A model generated the notes under the pieces. That model was not told where the DNA came from and ran no database searches. It worked only from the letters and a program-made list of their open reading frames with translations. Both the position numbers and the translations under genes were made by a program. Positions 35,108-43,804 of a stretch of 64,000 bases of DNA are shown here, piece by piece. Numbering within the stretch: position 1 is the stretch's first letter; each line of letters opens with the position of its first letter. Origin of the DNA: Ignavibacteriales bacterium (GTDB lineage: Bacteria > Bacteroidota > Ignavibacteria > Ignavibacteriales > Melioribacteraceae); NCBI GenBank assembly GCA_020635275.1, contig JACKAA010000001.1, positions 186,001 through 250,000 on the forward strand, in the 5' to 3' direction.

Positions 35108-35201
35108 CTTTAATGCAATTTTATCTTATTATTAATAACAAAAATAAATAAAGTTGTATTAACTTATATTAATTTTAATCAATTTTTATTCAATATTTTT
35201 T

Positions 35202-37064
35202 ATGGAAAATAATACAAAATCCAATAAATTCTTTTACGTAATCCTAATTTTAATCCCGATCATATTTTTTATTCTTTTAGAATTTTCTTTAAGAATTTTC
35301 AATTATGGAACAGATATTTCAACTTGGACAAAAATTACGGAAACACATTACGGATTAAATCCCGGGCTTGCAAAAAGGTATTTTAGTAATGTTAAAAATG
35401 TTCCTGAATCTATTCAAGATGTCTTTGCAATTGAGAAAAAGCCAAATACATATAGAGTTTTTGTGCTAGGAGGCAGCAGTGCGGCAGGTTACCCTTTTAT
35501 GCCTTTGGGTTCTTTCTCAAGATATATTCGCCAAAGATTGGAAATGAATTATCCTAATAAAAATATTGAAGTTGTAAATTTAAGTTTAACTGCTGTTAAC
35601 TCATATACAATTAGAGATCTTTTCCCAGATGTGCTTGAGCAAGCACCGGATTTAATTTTAATTTACGCCGGTCATAATGAGTATTATGGAGCTTTAGGCA
35701 TTGGTTCAATGGAATCACTTGGGCAATCGAGGTTTGTTGTAAATTTAGTATTACAATTAAATAAATACAAAACAACTCAATTAGTTAGAGATTTTCTAAA
35801 ATTTGTTGTTTCTCTATTTCACCAAGATGATGTTTCTTCAAGCGGCACACTTATGTCGAGAATGGCTCAAAATCAAAAAATTGAGTATGGTTCAGATATT
35901 TTTAATAAAGGAATTGAACAATTTAAGGGAAATATTTCTGATGTAATAAGTATGGCAAAGGAACAAAATATTCCTATAATTATTTCAACACTCGCATCAA
36001 ATTTAAAAGATCAAAAACCATTTATTTATGACCAGGCCAATGATTCAAAAAATGCCAATCTAGTATTTAATAAAGCAAAAAAAGAATATGATAATTCTAA
36101 TTTTGAAAAAGCAGATTCCTTGTTTAGAATTGCTAAAGATTTAGACCAGCTAAGATTTAGAGCACCGGAAAAAATTAATTTAGTTATAAAAGAATTTGGT
36201 AAAAATTTCAAAGTTCCAATAGTCGATTCAGATTCACTTTTAAGTCAGATATGTGACAATAGAATTATTGGTGATCAAGTTATGACAGATCACTTACACT
36301 TAACTCTAGATGGTTACCATGAGTTAGGAAAGTTTTTCTATGATAAAATGAATCAACTGAACTTATTACCAAATGAAAAACCAAAATATGTATTTGAGCT
36401 ACAAGATAGTATGACAAAGGAAAATTTTCTGTTCTCTAATCTTGATTCAACAATTGCAGCATTTAAATTGAAAATTCTGAAAAATGACTGGCCGTTTAAG
36501 AATAAAAATAAGCTTTCATTTAATTCACTAATAAAACAAAATAATTTTGTTGATTCGTTAGCTGCAAAGTCAGTTAATAATGAACTTGATTGGCATAAAG
36601 CACATTTAAATCTTGCAAATTATTACATTAAGAAAAAAATATTAAGCAAATTTATTGAAGAGATAAAAATATTAATTTTTCAATATCCCATTATTACAGA
36701 ATATTATGAAATGCTTATTACTGAATTAATTAGTCATCAGATGTATGATGAGGCTTATGAATATTTAATGAAAAATTATAATATCAGCAAAAATCATTTC
36801 TCAACAAAATGGCTCGGTATAGTTGAATTATCCAGAAGAGACTTTACAAAGTCAATTCAATTCTTAGAAGAAAGTTTTAACTATGACAAAAATGATGCTC
36901 AAGTTTATTACAATTTAGCCGGAGCTTATTCACAAATTCGAAATTACAAAACAGCACTTGATTATATAAATAAATGTCTAAATATAAATTCTAATTATGC
37001 AGGTGCGGCAAATTTGAAATCACAATTAGAAAACATTTTATTAAATCAAAACAAAGTTAAATAG
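35202..37064 (+). CDS. SGNH-hydrolase-type protein with C-terminal TPRs (copy 2)
   Basis: A 620-residue paralogue of the protein at 33047, with the same N-terminal helix. Its catalytic blocks are LGGSSAAGYP, YAGHNEYYGALG and MTDHLHLT, and TPR helices follow (NDAQVYYNLAGAYSQIRNYKTA). Similarity runs along the whole length, so the two arose by gene duplication, with a small minus-strand gene between them. The role of two copies is unknown; they might act on different glycans or be expressed under different conditions. An AT-rich leader with no clear Shine-Dalgarno precedes the ATG. Confidence 0.8.
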   Translation: MENNTKSNKFFYVILILIPIIFFILLEFSLRIFNYGTDISTWTKITETHYGLNPGLAKRYFSNVKNVPESIQDVFAIEKKPNTYRVFVLGGSSAAGYPFMPLGSFSRYIRQRLEMNYPNKNIEVVNLSLTAVNSYTIRDLFPDVLEQAPDLILIYAGHNEYYGALGIGSMESLGQSRFVVNLVLQLNKYKTTQLVRDFLKFVVSLFHQDDVSSSGTLMSRMAQNQKIEYGSDIFNKGIEQFKGNISDVISMAKEQNIPIIISTLASNLKDQKPFIYDQANDSKNANLVFNKAKKEYDNSNFEKADSLFRIAKDLDQLRFRAPEKINLVIKEFGKNFKVPIVDSDSLLSQICDNRIIGDQVMTDHLHLTLDGYHELGKFFYDKMNQLNLLPNEKPKYVFELQDSMTKENFLFSNLDSTIAAFKLKILKNDWPFKNKNKLSFNSLIKQNNFVDSLAAKSVNNELDWHKAHLNLANYYIKKKILSKFIEEIKILIFQYPIITEYYEMLITELISHQMYDEAYEYLMKNYNISKNHFSTKWLGIVELSRRDFTKSIQFLEESFNYDKNDAQVYYNLAGAYSQIRNYKTALDYINKCLNINSNYAGAANLKSQLENILLNQNKVK

Positions 37065-37115
37065 CTTTTTTAACTGATTTGTTTATTGCACTTGTTAATA
37101 ATGATATTTAAAATT

Positions 37116-37150
37116 AAAAAGGCCGGTTTTATTCAAACCAGCCTTTTTTT
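37116..37150. terminator. Terminator between convergent genes
   Basis: AAGGCCGGTTT and AAACCAGCCTT pair (one mismatch) with a 5-base loop. A-rich and T-rich flanks serve both strands. Confidence 0.75.
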
Positions 37151-37169
37151 TGATTAAATGTTATTAAAC

Positions 37170-39029
37170 TTATTTTAGTAACATCATCTTTTTATTAGAA
37201 ACAAAATCACCTGAACTTAGTTGATAAACATATAAACCACTTGCTAAATTAGATGCATTGAAATTAAATTCATATGATCCAGCAGTCATTTCTTTGTTTA
37301 TTAAAGTTTTTACTTCTTGTCCTAGTATATTATAGATTTTCAATGTAACAACGTTTGTCGCTGGGATTGAGAATCTAATTTGTGTAGTTGGGTTAAAAGG
37401 ATTTGGATAGTTTTGTTCTAATGAGAATTTGTTTGCTACTAAACCTAAGTTTTGAACACCTGTAATATCTCCTGCAGGACCGGTTTCAGATTGTGAACTT
37501 TTATCTTCTTGATCACCTAACCATGAATCTGTTGGAGCTGCATAGGGTTGTACAAATTTTCTATAGCCAGCTTGTTCAATATATCTTACTCTATAAGCAA
37601 AATCACCAAAACCGCTTGCTTCTTGAGTCATTGTACCGCCTTGAACAAATGCATATCTGTAAATAAATCCGTTCCAAGATGGAGCTTTTACAGTTAATGT
37701 AGCATCATAAATCATATCACCGTCAGGATCAGTTAGTTCCAATACTTTCATTGTATCGCTGTCTTCCCATCCTTGTGAAATAACGAATGCAGGTTGTTCA
37801 GAAATCCAATAAACTTGATCATTAGCAGGATCAAAAGTTGGAACTTGAAGGTCAGCATTTGCAGCATCAGTCATATCAACAGAGAATGTTATTTCTACAC
37901 CATCATTTAGGATTGCATATGTTGGAAGAACATCGTCATAATAAACTACATCTTCTTCTTGTGCAGCAACACCTTCAAACAGAGCGTCACGGTTACCACC
38001 ACCTTGACTTAATGGTCTTTCATAACCATCACTCCACATATTAGCTTTGTTTGTATCTGCAAAAGTTACAAAATATTTGAAGAATTGTTCACTTCCGACT
38101 ACTCCGTTATCAAATGGAATACTTAAAAACCATGAATTAGGATTTAAGAAGTCTTGATTTAATCTTGAAATTGATGCATCACCATCACTCCATCCATTAA
38201 AACTTCCTCTTATTTGTGCAGAATCAGTATTAGGATCGAATAACCCTAATTCTTCCATTAAAGACATATCAACTGTGAATACAATGTCACCATCAGCAAG
38301 TGTGATATTTGGATTTGCATCATCCCAGAAATGAGTAATAACATTACCTGTATCAGTTACACCGTATTTTCTGTCAGGTACTGATTCCCATGTTCCAGAT
38401 GCAGCATCACCCGCTCCATAAACATATTTGTAAGCGAGTATTGATCCTGATAATATTGTATCTGCAACAACAGTATAAACTGAATCCCCATCGTTATCAG
38501 CCATAGGAAATGCTCCATTTTGCCAATCAGTAAAGCTACCAGCAACGTAAACGTTTGTTGTTCCTGGTATAACATTTCCTTGTTTAATTGGCAATCGCAT
38601 ATCAGCATTAAATTCTACTTGAGTTGATATACCAGTATAAGGCGAATAATTATTGAAAAATGATGTTGGAACTGTCATGTCTGCGTCTCCAACAACAACA
38701 CTTCTATTACCTTTATTTTCATCTTTTCCGTCCCAACCAAGACCAATATTAAACTTATATTCATAAGTTTGACTTGGATCCATTGCGATTGTTAAGGTAT
38801 AAATTTCATCGCCATCATCATCAGTCATAACTTTTTCTGAATTTGCTGGCGGTTCATTTAACCAGTTGTTAAATCCACCAGGAACTGTTACAACATCTGT
38901 TGTTTTGTCAAAATTGCCGCTGGCAATTTCAAGACGCATGTCAACATTAAATGTAACGTTCACCTGGGCTTGTATTTGGGTCATCCCAAATAACATCAGT
39001 AAAGGTAGAACTAGCAAATATTTTTTCAT
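37170..39029 (-). CDS. T9SS-secreted protein with four CBM/E-set-like repeats
   Basis: The start is ATG 39029; the ATG at 39044 overlaps the GGAGG ribosome-binding site. A 619-residue secreted protein with a signal peptide (to about residue 22, IQAQ). Four repeats each open with VTFNVDM, VEFNADM, IVFTVDM or ITFSVDM and contain GxFNxW-type motifs (PGGFNNWLNEPP, AGSFTDWQNGAF, RGSFNGWSDGD). These resemble starch/glycogen-binding E-set or CBM20/48-like folds. A T9SS type A sorting domain (NYPNPFNPTT) ends it. It may display glucan-binding surfaces, with the PorV-like protein and the TonB receptor downstream and upstream in the same strand cluster. Confidence 0.88.
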   Translation of the reverse strand: MKKYLLVLPLLMLFGMTQIQAQVNVTFNVDMRLEIASGNFDKTTDVVTVPGGFNNWLNEPPANSEKVMTDDDGDEIYTLTIAMDPSQTYEYKFNIGLGWDGKDENKGNRSVVVGDADMTVPTSFFNNYSPYTGISTQVEFNADMRLPIKQGNVIPGTTNVYVAGSFTDWQNGAFPMADNDGDSVYTVVADTILSGSILAYKYVYGAGDAASGTWESVPDRKYGVTDTGNVITHFWDDANPNITLADGDIVFTVDMSLMEELGLFDPNTDSAQIRGSFNGWSDGDASISRLNQDFLNPNSWFLSIPFDNGVVGSEQFFKYFVTFADTNKANMWSDGYERPLSQGGGNRDALFEGVAAQEEDVVYYDDVLPTYAILNDGVEITFSVDMTDAANADLQVPTFDPANDQVYWISEQPAFVISQGWEDSDTMKVLELTDPDGDMIYDATLTVKAPSWNGFIYRYAFVQGGTMTQEASGFGDFAYRVRYIEQAGYRKFVQPYAAPTDSWLGDQEDKSSQSETGPAGDITGVQNLGLVANKFSLEQNYPNPFNPTTQIRFSIPATNVVTLKIYNILGQEVKTLINKEMTAGSYEFNFNASNLASGLYVYQLSSGDFVSNKKMMLLK

Positions 39030-39083
39030 ATTTTGTGCCTCCATTTTGTTAAAGTAAAACAGTTATTAAATTAAATTATATAG

Positions 39084-40115
39084 TTAAAAACTAAGTGTCA
39101 ATCCAAAACTGTGAGTATTATCTAAATACTCTAATTGCTGATAAGCATAATCAACTTGAATTCCTAAAAGATTTGATTGATCATACTTTAATCCAACACC
39201 GAATGTTAAACCTTCTTGAGAATCTTCCAAAAATAGAGTTTTATAACCTCCACGTAAAAAGACTAAATTATTAAACAAAGCAAATTCGCCACCAACATTT
39301 ACCCATTGATTATTATCATTAGGATAATTTGCATCTACTGCAAAAGTAAATCTTTGCCCTTCTGCAAACATTATATCCTTAGAAATTCCAATTTGCAGCC
39401 TTAGTGGAAGTTCAAAATCATCTGTATTTAATCTTGCATCTACAGTTTCATTATTTCCATTTGTTGTTTGGTCCTGATCATACCTGACCAAAAGGTCATC
39501 ACCGGTAATTTGCATTTTTGTGCCAAAGTTTGTAATGCTGCTGGCAAACTTAATTCCATAAAAAGGAGTTGTGAATACCGTTCCAATATCAACAGCTACA
39601 CCTTCTGCACTAGAATTATAAATGTTTTCTCTAATATATTTTACATTAGCTCCAACAATAAAGTTATCTGTAATAAACCTTGCATACGTTAAACCAAAAG
39701 CATAACTTCCGGATGAAAATTTTTCTCCGGTTCCTTCAGGCATTTCTTCGGTTGTAACTTCCATATCTCCAATGTTTAATGCTGTAACATTTAGACCAAT
39801 ATTTCCACTTTCTCCTGTAGGGATAACTACACCAAAATAATTAAGATTTATATCCGCAAACATTTTTGTGTAAGTAAATATCCCTTGGAAACGATCAATT
39901 TGTGCAATTCCGGCTGGATTCCAATACATTGAGGATGCATCATCTGCAACTGCCGAATAAGCACCTCCCATTGCATTAGCTCTTGGTCCAACTCCAATAC
40001 TCAAAAATTTAGCAGCTGTCGTTCCAGTTTTAGATACACCAGCTTGAGCAAATATTATGCTTTGGAATAAAAAAGCAAACAATATCAAATATTTCAAATT
40101 TTTTAAACTAAACAC
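39084..40115 (-). CDS. PorV/PorQ-family outer-membrane protein
   Basis: A 343-residue protein with a signal peptide (to about residue 24, IFAQ) and the N-terminal block GTTAAKFLSIGVGPRANAMG, then GAYSAVADDASSMYWNPAGI. This is diagnostic of the PorV/PorQ and UPF0164 group. The rest is barrel strands ending TLSF. In T9SS, PorV acts as the outer-membrane shuttle for cargo with C-terminal sorting domains. It lies in a same-strand cluster with two T9SS-type secreted proteins, which supports such a role; whether it is PorV itself or a paralogue cannot be told. Confidence 0.85.
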   Translation of the reverse strand: MFSLKNLKYLILFAFLFQSIIFAQAGVSKTGTTAAKFLSIGVGPRANAMGGAYSAVADDASSMYWNPAGIAQIDRFQGIFTYTKMFADINLNYFGVVIPTGESGNIGLNVTALNIGDMEVTTEEMPEGTGEKFSSGSYAFGLTYARFITDNFIVGANVKYIRENIYNSSAEGVAVDIGTVFTTPFYGIKFASSITNFGTKMQITGDDLLVRYDQDQTTNGNNETVDARLNTDDFELPLRLQIGISKDIMFAEGQRFTFAVDANYPNDNNQWVNVGGEFALFNNLVFLRGGYKTLFLEDSQEGLTFGVGLKYDQSNLLGIQVDYAYQQLEYLDNTHSFGLTLSF

Positions 40116-40157
40116 TGTTTTCTCCTTGAATTTTTCTTCAAGTAATTATGTCTACTT

Positions 40158-43100
40158 TTACTTAATAATTGCAAATTTTCCAATTTTATCACCAATTCCC
40201 GGAGCTTCAACCTGATATATATAAACTCCATAAGAAATTGCTAATCTGTCTTTAGTTAACATATCCCAGTCATATGTACCATTGTTTAACTCTGAGTCAT
40301 GATAAAGAGTATTTACTAATTCACCGTTTACGGTAAATATTCTTATTGTACATTTTGAAGGAAGATGAGTAAAGTGCAAAGATCTTGGACCACGACCAGT
40401 ATTGTAAGGATTTTTTATTTCCCATTTAGCTGATGCAACATATGGATTAGGTACAACCTTTATGTTATCCAAATCTTCTTTTGCTAAATCAATATCAGTT
40501 TTACCAGCAGAGGTTGTAAAAGTAAATTTATCAGCCGATAAAAATGGTTTCTTAAGATTTATATAAACCGAATCACCAGCAGTTGGAAATCTTTCTCCAT
40601 TTGGATTTGCACCAGAAAGATAGAACCACCATGTTTTCTTTTCAACACCGTTTTGATCTTCTTCAAGGAATACTATTCTGTCTCTTGTTGCTCCTTTCGC
40701 CGATAATATACCAGCCCCATCTGCCTTTTCAATATCAACAAATCCAAAATTTATAAAGCTTTGAGAACTTTTATTAAATACTTGGAAATTTACCGGTTGA
40801 GACGGGAAAGTATTATTAGAAAGAACAAATTCTTTAGAAGTTCCAACTCCGACTTCACCAAAAATTATAATGTAATCATTGGGTCTTTGTTCACCTTTTT
40901 CAGTTTGAGTTATTAGCTTTTCAAAAACATAATTCATTATTCCTTCATTGTTCCAACCCGAATTTTCAATATCAAGTTCAACCTTAGCTTCGTTATTGAA
41001 TATTAATCTAAAACCATCTACAATTGGCTGCTCGTAATCAGAACTTAAATTTGTGCTTTTATCAATTAAAACAACATTATCGGTCTCATCAACTAACGTA
41101 AAGTTTTTGGTAGTAAGCGTATCAGGTTTTGGCGGTTCACCAACTTTTATAGTGTCTTCGAAACTTATTGTATAAGTATGGTTTTCTTTAACTTTTAGCT
41201 CATCAATTATACTATAAGTAACTTTACTTGTAGTTGTTCCCTGCACTCTTTTAATTTCTCCAAGAGTCGGTTTTATATATCCTGCAGTTGAAGCTTCCGG
41301 ACTAATTTTTACAACATTCTGACCTGTTATTACTGACCCATCAGACTGCAATGAAATTTTTATTGGCGACTCTGTTGGTAAAATTTCACCTTGAGGATAA
41401 CCAAAATCATATGATACAAGTGCATAATAATAAGTAAATCCATTTTTCACAGTTGTATCAACATATGAATGCTGCAGGCCTGTATTATCGCCAAGGTAAT
41501 AATTAACTCCATTTATTCCAACTGAATCAAATCCAAAATAATTATCTACTTTGTCAAATATTGCTAATGGTGTTTTAAATGTTTCTATACCAAAACCGCT
41601 TGTAATATTTTCTGCATCTTGAAATGCTGGATCTTGAGCTCTGTAAATTTTATAACCTTCAAAATCAAAACCGTTTCCGCCAATATTGTTTATGTAAGTA
41701 TCAAATGATGTTTCAGCAATATTATCCCAATATAAGGTAACTCTGTTATCACCGGCTACTGCTGTTAAATTTGGTGTTATTGGCGCATTAGCAAACTGAT
41801 AATCATTTTCATAGGTTTCTTGAACTCTAACTTTTTTTCTAATTATTTCTGCTTTTCTTATTATTGCATCAGGATCTTGAGCCGGTCCGTTTGCTAAAAT
41901 AACTGAAACTGAAATTGGTTCAGATTGACCCGATTTAAGAGGGAAGAATCCGGAAGAAATAAATAAATCATATTCTCCCGCTACTACTTCCAGCGGATCA
42001 TAAAATCTTCCTGGTCTCATTAGTCTGAACCATGTGACTTCATCGGCTACAGAATTAAAATCCCATGAACCAGCGGCATCATATTGGGCATTTGTAATAC
42101 CTATTTGATCTGTTTCAGAAACATCTGTAACATCAATGCTTGGTTCACCCGGTAAACCAAAACGGGCACCTGAAGTTGGTTTGCCGTCTCCTTCACCTTC
42201 ATCACCTGTATCCGGAACTCCGTCTAAACCGACATCATCAGTCAACACATTCCAGTCACCTTCATCATCAATTCCATTATCTCTTGATTCATCGACCATT
42301 TCATCAATACCTTCATCGATTAATTCATCAACTGCACCATTATTATCATTGTCAATACCATCAGCATATTTTTTACCTAAATCTTCTGCTTTTACATCAT
42401 AGAGTACAATTCCGTTTGCTACTGTCACTCGATAGTAAGGAGCATCATTAGCTGCCTGGTTAATCATTTCTTGCGTAATTACTGGACTATCTTCTTCACC
42501 ATTATCATCATTATCAATAAAATCAGCAAAAGCGTAACCTACATCATCTGATTCGACCATGATTAAATGAATTTTATCCGCAGCCGGATTTGCCGGCCAT
42601 CTTTTCCATTGATCACCAGCAGCAGCATTAACCATTTCTGTTGTTATTATTGGACTATTACTTTCAGCATTACCGTTTTGATCAATTCTATCTGCATAAG
42701 TTACTCCTTCTTGATCCTGAAATGGAATGTGTGCTTCATTTTCATCAATTAGTCCGTTCAAATTATTATCAATAAGATCACCAACGGTTTCACCGACTAA
42801 CATAGCTTCTGATACTTTTGGACCAAACTCTTCACCATCACCATCATTATCAATTCTGTCAGTAGAATTTCCGGGTGTTTCAAGAAATGCTTGACCAATA
42901 ATTCCAACAGGGTCACTTCCAAAATTTGCAGATCTATGATCATTATCATAACTGAATCCTATATCAACTAATAAATCAAATTCAGAAATATCATCTTGTG
43001 AATCTCCATCTCCGCCAACAAAATCTGCATGCCAAGCTGTAACAGCGGTTTTAGGAATATCTTTTGTCCCATCATTTTTTATATTATGCAATACATAAAT

Positions 43101-43781
43101 TGCGTCCTGAACTAAAAATTGCGACCAAGCCAAGGCTCTAACATCCATCAAAATTCCCATACCTTTACGTGTCATATCTGTACTATCCGGGAAATAATTT
43201 GCATATCGGCTGTAAAGATCATCTGAAGCTCTGTAAAAGATTTCTTGGTCAGCTCTAAAATCATTTTTTCCGCCAAGTCCGTTCCAGCTTCCTTCCCAAC
43301 CAGGATCATCTTTATCATTCATTCTATCTGGCCAAAATAGAGGCCAAGTAGTTTCATCGGCACTAGAAGCAACTTCTCTGGTTGCTCTATCGTCATTATA
43401 ATAGCCAGGTGTTGGTTCTAAGTTCCAACTGCCGCCATCTGGTGAACTTCTATAAGTTGGCACATCAACAATTTTAATTGTTGTTCCGGTATTATCAACA
43501 ACCTCACCGCCAATAAAAATAGCGGTTAATGCAAGGTAAACTTGTCCAGTATTTTTCGGCCATTCATAAGGTGTTTGAACATAGATTGGAAACTCTCCAC
43601 CTGTTCTTCCAGTAAAACCAAAATTATGGATTGTTGTTCTTATTCTATTTCCTTCCATTTGGCCTTTTGCTCTTTTACCAGAGTCTCCTCTTTCTTTTCC
43701 AGGAATATATTGAGCATAATTTCCAATGGAAATCAATAAAACGAAAATTATAGTTAAAAGTGATACTGAACTACGGTTCAT
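40158..43781 (-). CDS. Large secreted protein with Ca-loop-like acidic repeats and C-terminal sorting-type domain
   Basis: A 1207-residue protein with a signal peptide (to about residue 23). The middle region (about 300-560) contains repeated acidic loops: DRIDNDGDGEEFGP, DLIDNNLNGLIDENE, DFIDNDDNGEEDSP and DGIDNDNNGAVDE. They alternate with PxIT-E-M-like segments and resemble dockerin or thrombospondin-3 Ca loops. A fibronectin-type region (VTLYWDNIAETSFD) is near 730. The C-terminus (VVPNPYVASAKW, ending IGKFAIIK) is like a FlgD/T9SS-type sorting domain. The ligand is unknown. It probably works with the adjacent TonB receptor and PorV-like barrel. Confidence 0.82.
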   Translation of the reverse strand: MNRSSVSLLTIIFVLLISIGNYAQYIPGKERGDSGKRAKGQMEGNRIRTTIHNFGFTGRTGGEFPIYVQTPYEWPKNTGQVYLALTAIFIGGEVVDNTGTTIKIVDVPTYRSSPDGGSWNLEPTPGYYNDDRATREVASSADETTWPLFWPDRMNDKDDPGWEGSWNGLGGKNDFRADQEIFYRASDDLYSRYANYFPDSTDMTRKGMGILMDVRALAWSQFLVQDAIYVLHNIKNDGTKDIPKTAVTAWHADFVGGDGDSQDDISEFDLLVDIGFSYDNDHRSANFGSDPVGIIGQAFLETPGNSTDRIDNDGDGEEFGPKVSEAMLVGETVGDLIDNNLNGLIDENEAHIPFQDQEGVTYADRIDQNGNAESNSPIITTEMVNAAAGDQWKRWPANPAADKIHLIMVESDDVGYAFADFIDNDDNGEEDSPVITQEMINQAANDAPYYRVTVANGIVLYDVKAEDLGKKYADGIDNDNNGAVDELIDEGIDEMVDESRDNGIDDEGDWNVLTDDVGLDGVPDTGDEGEGDGKPTSGARFGLPGEPSIDVTDVSETDQIGITNAQYDAAGSWDFNSVADEVTWFRLMRPGRFYDPLEVVAGEYDLFISSGFFPLKSGQSEPISVSVILANGPAQDPDAIIRKAEIIRKKVRVQETYENDYQFANAPITPNLTAVAGDNRVTLYWDNIAETSFDTYINNIGGNGFDFEGYKIYRAQDPAFQDAENITSGFGIETFKTPLAIFDKVDNYFGFDSVGINGVNYYLGDNTGLQHSYVDTTVKNGFTYYYALVSYDFGYPQGEILPTESPIKISLQSDGSVITGQNVVKISPEASTAGYIKPTLGEIKRVQGTTTSKVTYSIIDELKVKENHTYTISFEDTIKVGEPPKPDTLTTKNFTLVDETDNVVLIDKSTNLSSDYEQPIVDGFRLIFNNEAKVELDIENSGWNNEGIMNYVFEKLITQTEKGEQRPNDYIIIFGEVGVGTSKEFVLSNNTFPSQPVNFQVFNKSSQSFINFGFVDIEKADGAGILSAKGATRDRIVFLEEDQNGVEKKTWWFYLSGANPNGERFPTAGDSVYINLKKPFLSADKFTFTTSAGKTDIDLAKEDLDNIKVVPNPYVASAKWEIKNPYNTGRGPRSLHFTHLPSKCTIRIFTVNGELVNTLYHDSELNNGTYDWDMLTKDRLAISYGVYIYQVEAPGIGDKIGKFAIIK

Positions 43782-43804
43782 TTAAAATCTCCTTTAAATT
43801 TTTC

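Noticed and set aside
42136..42451. Plus-strand open frames rich in Ser/Pro and His/Leu
   Set aside because: They are antisense shadows of the acidic repeat region of the secreted protein on the minus strand. They have no ribosome-binding site and no plausible protein composition.
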